Source: an uncultured Clostridium sp. (GTDB taxonomy: Bacteria > Bacillota > Clostridia > TANB77 > CAG-508). From it: a DNA stretch of 33,151 bases. This document shows positions 16,501 through 25,608 of this stretch, one piece after another. Under the pieces are notes generated by a model, which worked only from the letters and a program-made list of their open reading frames with translations, made no database searches and was not told the DNA's origin. Each line of letters starts with the position of its first letter. Positions within the stretch are counted from its first letter, which is position 1. The DNA lies in assembly GCA_900553985.1 (NCBI GenBank), contig USFW01000017.1:1-33151 (forward strand), read 5' to 3'. The translations under genes and the position numbers were made by a program.

Positions 16501-18412
16501 AGAAGAAGAGCAACCAGGAATATTAAAAAAGAAAACAATAAAAGAACTGATTGCTCCATCAGGAATTGATGCATCAAAAATAGATCATTTGGAAATTGTT
16601 TCTAATGTTACTAGATATGCCAGAAGTTTTTTCGTTTCAACATTACCTCGTATGTGTACATTTCCAGAATTATTTAGGGATTTATACTTCTTTGGAGATG
16701 TTAATACTTCAATATATATTACTCCTATAGCTGAATCTAGATCTCAAAACGAATTAAATAAAGTTATAAATGAGTTGGAAACAGAAAGAATTGTTGCAGC
16801 AGATAGAGGAAATATAAATAGAGAAAGTACATTAACTCAAAAAAGACTTGAAGCAGAGCAATTAAGAGATGAAATATCAGCAGGGTTTAATAAAATGTAT
16901 GATGCTTCAGTTGTTGCTACATTGTTTTCATATAATATGGAAGATTTAGATAGATTAACAAAATTATTAGCAACTGAAATGTCAAAGTCTTTAGTAGGAA
17001 TAAAAAGTGCATGGGCAATTCAAGAAGATGCATTTAAGTCAAATTTACCATTAATGAGTGATAAAATAAAAAAAATACACTCTTTTGATAGTAGATCTAT
17101 GGGAACAGTTTTTCCTTTTACAACATCAGAAGTAGGGCATCCAACAGGTATACCCCTAGGCTTTAATAAACAAACAGGAACACCTATACTATTTGATAAT
17201 TTCCACCCATCATTAACTAACTATAATATGGTTATATTTGCTAAATCTGGAGCAGGAAAATCTGTAACTATGAAAACTTTAATTTCTAGATCATCAGTAT
17301 TGATGGGTATAGAAAGTTTAGCACTTGATGCCGAAGGTGAATATAAAATTGTTGCTGAAAGTTTAGGTGGAATTAATGTAGTTTTAAGCCCAAACTCAAA
17401 AACAGTTATAAATTTATTTGATATAGAACCAGAAAATATAAAAGATGAGATAACAGGTAGGGAAAGAACAGTTTTAAATGTTGAAAATAAAGTAGAAGAC
17501 GTTACACAAGCTCTATTAACAATGGCAAGAGGAAGCACAAGAAGCCAAGAGGTAAATGAGTTAACTAAACAAGTAATTGCAGAATCTGTAGCAGAAGAAT
17601 ATGCAAGTTTAGGGATTACAAATAATCCTTTAAGTATATATAAATCAGGTGAAACTTTTCAAAAAGGAGATAGATTATATAGAGATAAAAAAGATATGCC
17701 AACAATAGGAAGTTGGTATAAAAGAATAGAAGAAAAAGCAAGACAAAATAAAAACTCAGACTATCAATATCATTATAGTTATTTATTAAAAGTTATGAAA
17801 CAATATATAAGAGAATATAATGGGCAAATGGCATATTTTGATGGACAATCTACATTTGAATTGTTAGATGGAGCACCATTTATTAACTTGGATATTTCTC
17901 AACTAGAAGAAAGATTTGCAAGACCATTAGCACAACAAATTTTATTATCTTGGATTTGGGAAAAATATGTTAAGAAAAATAGTGAAGATAGAACAAAGGC
18001 AAGAAAGAAAAGGGTTCTAGTGGATGAAGCATGGATGTTATTACCATATCCAGAAGCAGTAGATTTCTTAAATACAATGGCAAGACGTGCAAGAAAAAGA
18101 AATGTTTCTTTAGCTATAATTTCACAAAGATTCCAAGACTTTTATGAAAAACCAGAAGCACAAGCAGTTTTGACTTCATCAGATACAAAATTGTTTTTGG
18201 CTCAAGATAAATCAGAAATAGAATATTTGAAGCAAGTATTTAAATTAAGTGAAGGAGAGTCAAACTTTTTAATAACTTGTTTAAAAGGAGAAGGCCTTTT
18301 AAAGGTAGGGGGAGATACAGCAATAATACAAATTACACCTACTGCAAAGGAGTTTGAATTTGTTGAAACTAACTTAAACAAATTAGCACAAATGAGAAAA
18401 AGGTCAGGATAA
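16445..18412 (+). CDS. virB4: VirB4/TraC-type secretion ATPase
   Basis: Hexameric AAA+/HerA-like ATPase that powers assembly and transport in type IV secretion. The product is 655 residues from the ATG at 16445, which follows AAGGAGG; the longer frame from 16421 lacks a ribosome site. A VirB4 middle domain (about 40-220) with RYARSFFVSTLPR is followed by Walker A AKSGAGKS (about 267-274), LDAEGEY, Walker B RVLVDEAWMLL (about 523-533), RARKRNVSLAIISQR, and a C-terminal HerA-like block. The Walker B helix and arginine-rich segment are diagnostic of VirB4, as opposed to VirD4 or FtsK. Missing compared with full VirB4 is the extreme N-terminal domain, which the preceding gene seems to supply. It overlaps that gene by 56 bases. 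Confidence 0.93.
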   Translation: MKKSRKKLQEEERKRQLIKEEEQPGILKKKTIKELIAPSGIDASKIDHLEIVSNVTRYARSFFVSTLPRMCTFPELFRDLYFFGDVNTSIYITPIAESRSQNELNKVINELETERIVAADRGNINRESTLTQKRLEAEQLRDEISAGFNKMYDASVVATLFSYNMEDLDRLTKLLATEMSKSLVGIKSAWAIQEDAFKSNLPLMSDKIKKIHSFDSRSMGTVFPFTTSEVGHPTGIPLGFNKQTGTPILFDNFHPSLTNYNMVIFAKSGAGKSVTMKTLISRSSVLMGIESLALDAEGEYKIVAESLGGINVVLSPNSKTVINLFDIEPENIKDEITGRERTVLNVENKVEDVTQALLTMARGSTRSQEVNELTKQVIAESVAEEYASLGITNNPLSIYKSGETFQKGDRLYRDKKDMPTIGSWYKRIEEKARQNKNSDYQYHYSYLLKVMKQYIREYNGQMAYFDGQSTFELLDGAPFINLDISQLEERFARPLAQQILLSWIWEKYVKKNSEDRTKARKKRVLVDEAWMLLPYPEAVDFLNTMARRARKRNVSLAIISQRFQDFYEKPEAQAVLTSSDTKLFLAQDKSEIEYLKQVFKLSEGESNFLITCLKGEGLLKVGGDTAIIQITPTAKEFEFVETNLNKLAQMRKRSG

Positions 18413-18430
18413 GTATTATAGGAGGATGAA

Positions 18431-21062
18431 ATGAAAAATAATACAAAGAAAAGTATATTACAAAAGATAATATTTGCTTTACTGCTTATTGTTTTAGTTT
18501 TTAATTTTATATCACCACAAATTGTTTTAGCAAAAGATGATGATGCTGATAATGGAATTTTACGGTTCTTTATTAAAGGAAATAGTACAATTATTTGCAT
18601 CATTGGGTGATGTAATAATGGGGGCTTTAAATAAGTTTATGCTGGGTTCTGATGAATTTTTTTCAGCTATGTTAAGTCAAGGAGATGTCAATTTAGAGCA
18701 AGGCAGTGGATCATGGTTAGTAGAAAATATTGATGGAGATCCAGATGTTGAAATAGATGAAGACTATATGGATGACAAGACATGGCTTATAGATGCTTCT
18801 GATTATCAAATACCTAACATGTTATATTCACCAGAAAGTATATTTGCAAATAATATAGCAATGTTAGATATAAACTTCTTAAAACCTAATACATATACAC
18901 CAATAATTGATGGTTTAGATAGTGCAATAAATATGTCTCAATCAGCAGCAGGAGGAACTTTACAAGTAGAAATAGCAAATTGGTACAAATCTTTTAGAAA
19001 CATTGCAATTGTTTCTTTGCTATCAATGTTAGTATACTTGGGAATTAGAATATTAATTAGTTCGACAGCGGGAGATAAAGCTAAGTATAAAGAAGCTTTA
19101 AAAAATTGGCTTGTTGCACTATGTTTAGTATTTGTTATACACTTTATTATGTCTGGAATATTAATGATTACAGAAAACTTTAATGCATTATTTTCTAAAG
19201 AAATAGATGAGGGGATTTTAGTTGAAGCTACTCCTAGTGATGAGTCAACACCTAATTCAGGTAGTGGTAAAATTAGATTTAGAACAAATTTAGTAGGATT
19301 AGCAAGATTTAAAGCACAAGCAGATGCTTGGCAAGATGCAACAGCATATTCAATAATTTATTTGGCTTTAGTAATATATACATGTATATTTACATTTATA
19401 TATTTTAAAAGATTTTTATATATGGCATTTTTTACAATGATAGCACCATTAGTTGCTTTAACCTATCCAATAGATAAAGCCGGAGACGGAAAAGCACAAG
19501 CATTTAATATTTGGTTTAAAGAATACACAATGAATGCAATTATACAACCAGTTCACTTAATTTTATATACAGTATTTGTTAAATCTGCAACAGATTTAGC
19601 AGTAAATAATCCTATTTATGCGTTAGTAGCAATAGCATTCTTAATACCAGCAGAGAAATTTATAAAGAAAATGTTCGGATTAGATAAAGCTGAAAGTGCA
19701 GGAGGTTTTGCTTCTTTTGCAGGTGGAGCAATGGCAATGAAAGGTTTACAGACTTTAGCTGATCTTGGAGGAAAAAAATCTGGGAAATCTTCATCAGGAA
19801 ATGGAAAAGATAGTTTAGAAGATAACGGAAAGATTAGATTTAATAAAACAAATTCTTCAGCTGCAAATCTAGATACATTTAATCAAAGAAGTAGTAGTAA
19901 CAATCCTGAAAATGCTAGAATAGCTGATAGTACTGCTAGTAATCATCAAGATATGGGAGGACAAAATGAAATAAGTAATCAACAAGAAGCAACAGCAAAA
20001 CAAAGTAGCTTACAGGATACTAGAGACGAATGGGAAAGGATAGCAAACGATGAAAATGCTTCAGATTTGGATAGAGAAGAAGCTAGACAACAGCTAGAAA
20101 TGATAGATGAAGATTTAGGAATAAAACAAGGAGATTCAATAAGTGATACAAGTTTAGGACAGCCAGAAATGCCAGAAATGCCAGAAAATCCAGAGAATTC
20201 AGATAAATGGGCTAAATTGAAAACTGTTGGAAGAGCAGGATTGAGTGTTGGTAAAATTGCAGGGGCAAAAGCTTGGAAAGGTTTAAAATTTACAGGAAAA
20301 GCACTAACAAAAACAACTGGAGCAGTAGGAGGAGCTACTCTTGGTTTAGCAGCAGGATTAACAACTGGAGATATGTCAAAAGCAATTTCATTTGCTACAA
20401 CAGGTGCAGCAGCTGGAGGAATGATAGGTAGTAATCTAGCTGATATGCCAGGAGCAATGTATTCTGGTACAAAGAAAGGAATAGATAAAGCTAGAAATTC
20501 TATGGATTCTATGAGAGATAAGTTTAATACAGATGTATATGGATATGAATATGCAAGAGATAAAAGAAATATAATACAGAATAATAGAAGTTTGAATCAA
20601 TTATATAAGAATAAAGAAGAGTTAGAAAAGGCAAGAGACTTAGCAGGACAATTACATGGATTTAAAGGAAATGAAAAAGATATACTAAAAGCAAAAGCCG
20701 ATTATTATGCTGCTGGTATAACAGATGAAAAATTAATAAATAATGCAATTAAGGCATCATATAAAGAAGGTGAACCATTATCTGGACAAAGACATCAAGA
20801 GTATATAAGCTTGGCAGCACATATAGATAAAGGAGGATACACTTCAAAAGATATTAGAGACGAAAAAAGTATGATGCAAATGGAAGAAAAAGTTCAGGCA
20901 AATGTTAAAGATCCATATGTACAAAAAGAAGTTATGACAAAAATGTCGGATTTATTAGGAGAAAAGAACTTATATGAAAACCGCTTAAAAGAGGGAAAAA
21001 CTAGAATACATACACCACCAGTAACTAGAAATGTTAATAAACAAAATAGGGAAAATCAGTAA
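18431..21062 (+). CDS. VirB6/TrbL-like polytopic channel protein, apparent frameshift after signal peptide
   Basis: GGAGG and the ATG at 18431 open a leader with a signal peptide (IIFALLLIVLVFNFISPQIVLA) and KDDDADNG, then hit a stop near 18609. The next frame, open from 18537, carries the rest. Removing one T from the run at 18557-18560 joins them as DNGIYGSLLKEIVQLFASL, a smooth protein of about 876 residues. Five to seven membrane helices (about residues 180-400 of the restored protein) include LGIRILISSTAGDKAKYKEALKNW, like the pilin loop motif. Then comes a long hydrophilic, helical, Gln/Glu-rich tail with a Gly/Ala-rich hydrophobic segment (GGATLGLAAGLTTG). This is the plan of VirB6/TrbL inner-membrane components. 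The gene begins 18 bases after virB4. The frameshift may be an assembly error or a real mutation. Confidence 0.78.
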
Positions 21063-21082
21063 TTTATGATGGAGGAAGCAAA

Positions 21083-22033
21083 ATGCATAAATTAATAAGA
21101 TTTTATTATCAAAATAGATTAAAAGTATGGGCAATAATTTTAGCAATTATATTTGTAATTTCAATAATACAAGTTATGAATAATTTTGCTTCAAAAAAAT
21201 TAGAAGAACAAAATGAAGAATATAGTCAAGAAACAACATCTAAAAATGTTGTTTCTTATGATAAGGAAAGTGAAGCGATTATATCTGGAGATAAAGTGCC
21301 AAGTCAATATAGGAAAGACTTTGGAGAGTTAATAGATCAGTTTTTTACTTATTGTATAGAGCATCAACCTCAATTAGCATATAATTTACTTTCAAAAGAA
21401 ACAAAAGAAGTTTTGTATCCTACGGAACAGTTATTTGAAGACTTATATTATTCAGAAAAATTTGAAGGAGATAAGCAATTTTCTTTTAATCCTTGGTTAA
21501 TTAGAGGTAGACTATATATATATCAAGTTAAGATATTTGACAACATGCTAACAACAGGGAAGAGTGACGACACATATTATCAAGATTTTGTAACAATTTG
21601 TCCAGAAGAAGGGGAATATAAGTTAAATATAAATAGTTTAATTGGAATAAAAAATATAAATCAAGAGTATAATAATGATTTTTTGAGTATAAAGGTTATA
21701 AAGTCGAATGTATTTATGGATTATGAAAATTATACATTTGATATAAAAAATAAATCAGAAAAAACTTTAAAATTAGATTCAGGAAAGGATACAGATAATG
21801 TATATTTAGTTGATAAAGGGGGAATTAGATATAGTGCATTATTATATGAGAATGCAGAAGAAGATTTAATAATTAATCCTAATGAGACTAAAAGAATAAA
21901 TATAAAGTTTAGTGATGCTTATCAAGAAGGGATAGTTATAAAGAAAATTGTATTTGAAGATATTGTAACAAATTATGAAGAATATAAAGATGGAGAAGAA
22001 AGTAAAACAGAAAAATTTGAAATAAAGTTCTAA
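21083..22033 (+). CDS. Single-pass membrane protein in VirB8 position (1)
   Basis: 316 residues. One membrane helix (about 14-35) is followed by an extracytoplasmic part. That part opens with PSQYRKDFGELIDQFFTYCIEHQPQLAYNLLSKETKEVLYP (about 73-115), which has the look of an NTF2-like helical start (paired helices, then AYNLLS), and ends in a beta-rich domain of about 130 residues. Topology and position between the VirB6-like and hydrolase genes fit a VirB8/TcpC-like scaffold protein of Gram-positive type IV systems, but sequence similarity is not strong by eye. GGAGG stands 9 bases upstream, and 20 bases separate it from the gene before. Confidence 0.55.
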   Translation: MHKLIRFYYQNRLKVWAIILAIIFVISIIQVMNNFASKKLEEQNEEYSQETTSKNVVSYDKESEAIISGDKVPSQYRKDFGELIDQFFTYCIEHQPQLAYNLLSKETKEVLYPTEQLFEDLYYSEKFEGDKQFSFNPWLIRGRLYIYQVKIFDNMLTTGKSDDTYYQDFVTICPEEGEYKLNINSLIGIKNINQEYNNDFLSIKVIKSNVFMDYENYTFDIKNKSEKTLKLDSGKDTDNVYLVDKGGIRYSALLYENAEEDLIINPNETKRINIKFSDAYQEGIVIKKIVFEDIVTNYEEYKDGEESKTEKFEIKF

Positions 22034-22052
22034 AAAGAAAAGAGGTGAGCAG

Positions 22053-25000
22053 ATGGGAGGTTTTACACAAAAGTTAAAAAATAAAGCAAAAGATAAAGTA
22101 AAGAATAAAGTAAAAAAGAAAATAACAGGTAAGCTAGCTACATTTGGATTAGCTTTGACAGTAAAAATTATACCTACATTGTTAATAGCTGTTACGGCTG
22201 CATCTATAGTTGATTTTGTTGTAGAAATATTTACAGCAGATAATACACCGAAAGAAATTTATGAACAATTAGAAATAGAAGATGTTGCAGAATTAATTCA
22301 AATAAAAGGAAATCAAGAAGATGGTTATTACTTAGATTTTATTGATGATATTGATAAAAAATTAGATAGTTTAATAGAAACTTTAAATACTAGTAGTGAA
22401 TATCATAATGTTCCTAAGGATAAAAAGTTTTTGAAAAAGCTATTGAAAGCAGAAGCTGTTACTAAATTTCCGAATTTAGGAGGAAAAATTCCAGAAGGAT
22501 CAGAGGGATTTCAAGGTGCTATTGATATAAAAAGAGTTACACCAAATAAAGAAGTAGGAGCTATGGTTAATACAGGAAAAGATGATACAAATATTTTAGA
22601 GCAAGAACCATCATATAATGATTCTCAAATGACTCCAAGAGAAGAACAAATAAAAAAATGGGAAGAAGGAAAAGAAATTGTATTAATTAATGATGCAGTA
22701 GTTTATGAAAAGATTAAAAATAAATGGGGAGAAGTAAAATATGAGGATTCAAAGAAAGTAGTTAAAATAAAGAAATCGAGTAAAGTAAAATATACTGGAA
22801 AATATGAAGTAAGTCAAGATAAATTAAATGATTCAACAGTTATTTATGTAGAAGTAAAAGGAAAAAATACTAGAGATGAGGATATAACGGGATATATTAG
22901 GTCTTCTCAAATAAATCTTAGATCTACTGAAGAAGGAATTTCAAAAGAAGATAAAGAAGATAAAGAAGATAAAAAGGACAAAAAAGAAACAACATCCAGA
23001 GCAACGGAAAAAGATAAGAAGAAGAAAGAAAAAATTACTGTAGGAGGAGATAAGAAAGAGTATGTAGTAGCAATAGCTGCAGGTCATAATAATACTGATG
23101 ATATAGGGGCAGAATCACCAGATAAAGAATTACATGAGGAAGAACTAACAATTAAAGTAGCTGAGAAAGTAGAAGAATTAGTAAAAGAGAGATATTCAAA
23201 TGTAAAAGTTGTTCAAACAGGAAGCACGAGTGCTAATCCTGGAGGAATTAAAATGGAAGAAAGAACAAAATTAGCAAGAGATGCAAAACCAGACTTATGT
23301 ATACAAATTCATTTTGATATTTCAGAAGATCCGGAAGCTACTGGTGTACAAGCTATATATAAAGAACAAGATGAAATTTCTCAGCAATTAGCAGAAATAT
23401 TATCGAGAAATATATCTCAAGAAATGGGATTATATAATAGAGGTGCAGGTACTGATGTAGAAAGAACTCAAGTTAAAAATTTAGGTATAATTGAAAGTGC
23501 AGCAATTACTAATTTTCCATCAGTTGTTACAGAAGGAGGATTTTTAAGTAATAGTAATGACAAGAGTATTATAAAAGATGGAGGAACAGATAAATATGCA
23601 GAAGGAATTGTAAAAGGAATTAAAGAATATTTAGAAGCTGACCATAGTGGACGTACTGCACATTCACCAGGAGAAACAACAGAAACACCTAGTATAGAAT
23701 CGAAAATTAGAAAGATGAAATATGTACCATTAGAAGAATTTGAAAAACTAAAAGAATCATCTGTTGAAGAAGCTATAAAATATTTTAGCTTAAATGAAGA
23801 TAATAAATTAGTAACATTATCATGGAATATGAAGAAAGATGGTACTATAGAAATAAAAGAGAACTCTCCTATGGATTTTAGAACAGCATTACAAAAATAT
23901 CATATGCCATACGAATATTTATTATATTATTACATTGATACAGATTATAAAGCTTTTTCAGAAAAACTTGCTGATATAGTATTAGATAGTGAAATAGTAA
24001 TTGCATTACAAGATAATGTAAGTACAGTAGAAACATCTGTACAAAAACAAAAACTAGTAACAGTAAGTGGAGAAAATCCTCCAATAGATAAAGCAACAAA
24101 TGGTTGGCAAAATGTTGGAACAGTAGAAAACTCAAAAACAGAATCAGTTAGAACAAAAATAGATATTACATATATTGAAACATGGTGTGTTAAAGTATAT
24201 CAGGCAAATAGTTATAGTAAAAATATTTTAAACATGGGAGATAAAGAAGAAATTATCGTAAATGCTCCAGGAAAAGTAACAGAAACTAAAGATGAAAAAA
24301 CCTTAGAAGAAAAAGTTGTAGATGGTAAAGCAATGGGAGATTATAGTTATATAGAATACGAAAGAACATCATCAACTACTCATACTATTTCTAATTCATA
24401 TGATTCAGGTGGAGATATGAAAATAGATGGAATAACAAATAAGTATGTAGATTTGTATATAGAAAAACAAATGAATAAAAAAATTAAAGAGGATTGGTTA
24501 TTTTTAATATTAGAAAACAATGAAAGAATAAAACAAGCAAATTTGGTAGACCTAACTAAATATTTAATGTTTTTGGCTTCAAATACGGATTATGGAGTTA
24601 CAGAATTTAATTTTGAAGAATTTTTTAAGGGATCATTTTCTAATGCAGGAGGATTATATGGAAATAGCATTCAGGAAAAAGTTTGGTTTGCTGTATTAGG
24701 AGCAGGTTATAGTAAAGAAGCAGCAGCAGGAGTTTTAGGAAATATTGAAGCTGAATCTGGATTTGATCCATCAGTAATAGAAGGAGGATCCGGAATAGGA
24801 TTTGGATTATGTCAGTGGTCTTTTGGAAGAAGAACTCAATTAGAACAATATGCAGAATCAAAAGGTAAAGAACCTGGAGATGTAAATACGCAGATAAAAT
24901 TCTTAATTGGTGAAATTACTCCTGGAGGAGGAGCCGATGGATTTGCTAATTATCAATTGATGAATTATAATGGTTATTCTCCAGAAGATTGGGAAAATGC

Positions 25001-25589
25001 AACAACTCCAGAAGATGCAGCAGAAGCATTTTGTTGGACATTTGAAAGACCTGGTATACCTAGGATGGAAGTTAGAACAGAAGCTGCTAGAAGATATTAT
25101 GAAGAATTTAAGGATAAAGAGAAACCATCTGGAGGAAATATATTAGAAGTATGTGAAGAAGTAATGAATGATATGATTAGTAGAAATGTGCATTATTCTA
25201 CTGAAAATTTAATATGGAAAGATATTGAAGCATCTTTAAATCATCCATATGCATGTTGTGCTACTTATGTATCAATTGTTTTATATAAGTCAGGACTTTT
25301 AACAGAAGATCAAATTAATGCATATAATTATCATTATACAGGTTCTGGAGGAGTTCCAGATATGTTAGCTGCTGCAGGGTGGACAAAAGTAAGTCATGAT
25401 GAAGCACAACCTGGAGATGTAATTAACGATGTAGGAACACATGTTATGATTTATGCAGGAGGAAATTTAATCTATGATGAATGTTGTGGAGTGGTATCCT
25501 CAGATGGTAATCCACCTATAGGAGCTCCATATGAAAATTGGAATAATTATAAAGGAAAGGATAGTGTACAAGTATGGAGAGCACCATAA
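22053..25589 (+). CDS. Membrane-anchored multi-domain peptidoglycan hydrolase (amidase_3 + lysozyme-like + NlpC/P60-like)
   Basis: 1178 residues. A Lys-rich cytoplasmic start and one membrane helix (about 33-62) are followed by three catalytic-looking domains. First, an amidase_3 zinc amidase (about 337-545) with AAGHNN, HEEELTIKVAE, IQIHFD and VVTEGGFLSN, giving the His-Glu-His-Glu set. Second, a phage-tail-lysozyme-like domain (about 865-1025) with GVLGNIEAESGF and FGLCQWSFGRR. Third, an NlpC/P60- or CHAP-like cysteine peptidase (about 1030-1178) with the Cys in YACCATYVS, then AQPGD and GTHVMIYAGG. A Lys/Glu-rich linker (about 295-333) and an unassigned region (about 560-860) separate them. 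Type IV systems usually carry one or two such activities to cross the wall; three in one protein is unusual. It lies 19 bases from each neighbour, in the middle of the operon. Confidence 0.88.
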   Translation: MGGFTQKLKNKAKDKVKNKVKKKITGKLATFGLALTVKIIPTLLIAVTAASIVDFVVEIFTADNTPKEIYEQLEIEDVAELIQIKGNQEDGYYLDFIDDIDKKLDSLIETLNTSSEYHNVPKDKKFLKKLLKAEAVTKFPNLGGKIPEGSEGFQGAIDIKRVTPNKEVGAMVNTGKDDTNILEQEPSYNDSQMTPREEQIKKWEEGKEIVLINDAVVYEKIKNKWGEVKYEDSKKVVKIKKSSKVKYTGKYEVSQDKLNDSTVIYVEVKGKNTRDEDITGYIRSSQINLRSTEEGISKEDKEDKEDKKDKKETTSRATEKDKKKKEKITVGGDKKEYVVAIAAGHNNTDDIGAESPDKELHEEELTIKVAEKVEELVKERYSNVKVVQTGSTSANPGGIKMEERTKLARDAKPDLCIQIHFDISEDPEATGVQAIYKEQDEISQQLAEILSRNISQEMGLYNRGAGTDVERTQVKNLGIIESAAITNFPSVVTEGGFLSNSNDKSIIKDGGTDKYAEGIVKGIKEYLEADHSGRTAHSPGETTETPSIESKIRKMKYVPLEEFEKLKESSVEEAIKYFSLNEDNKLVTLSWNMKKDGTIEIKENSPMDFRTALQKYHMPYEYLLYYYIDTDYKAFSEKLADIVLDSEIVIALQDNVSTVETSVQKQKLVTVSGENPPIDKATNGWQNVGTVENSKTESVRTKIDITYIETWCVKVYQANSYSKNILNMGDKEEIIVNAPGKVTETKDEKTLEEKVVDGKAMGDYSYIEYERTSSTTHTISNSYDSGGDMKIDGITNKYVDLYIEKQMNKKIKEDWLFLILENNERIKQANLVDLTKYLMFLASNTDYGVTEFNFEEFFKGSFSNAGGLYGNSIQEKVWFAVLGAGYSKEAAAGVLGNIEAESGFDPSVIEGGSGIGFGLCQWSFGRRTQLEQYAESKGKEPGDVNTQIKFLIGEITPGGGADGFANYQLMNYNGYSPEDWENATTPEDAAEAFCWTFERPGIPRMEVRTEAARRYYEEFKDKEKPSGGNILEVCEEVMNDMISRNVHYSTENLIWKDIEASLNHPYACCATYVSIVLYKSGLLTEDQINAYNYHYTGSGGVPDMLAAAGWTKVSHDEAQPGDVINDVGTHVMIYAGGNLIYDECCGVVSSDGNPPIGAPYENWNNYKGKDSVQVWRAP

Positions 25590-25608
25590 TGTTAAAGGAG
25601 AGGTAAAT

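Noticed and set aside
16445..18412. FtsK/TcpA/VirD4 coupling ATPase instead of VirB4
   Set aside because: The N-terminal VirB4 domain, the DEAWMLL Walker B and the position after PrgI fit VirB4.
18202..18603. Minus-strand frame across the virB4-virB6 junction
   Set aside because: Opposite to well-supported genes; no start signal, composition is that of an antisense frame.
22948..22992. Repeated GAAGATAAAGAAGATAAA-type units
   Set aside because: Short Lys/Asp/Glu linker repeat inside the hydrolase coding sequence; not a CRISPR array or separate element.
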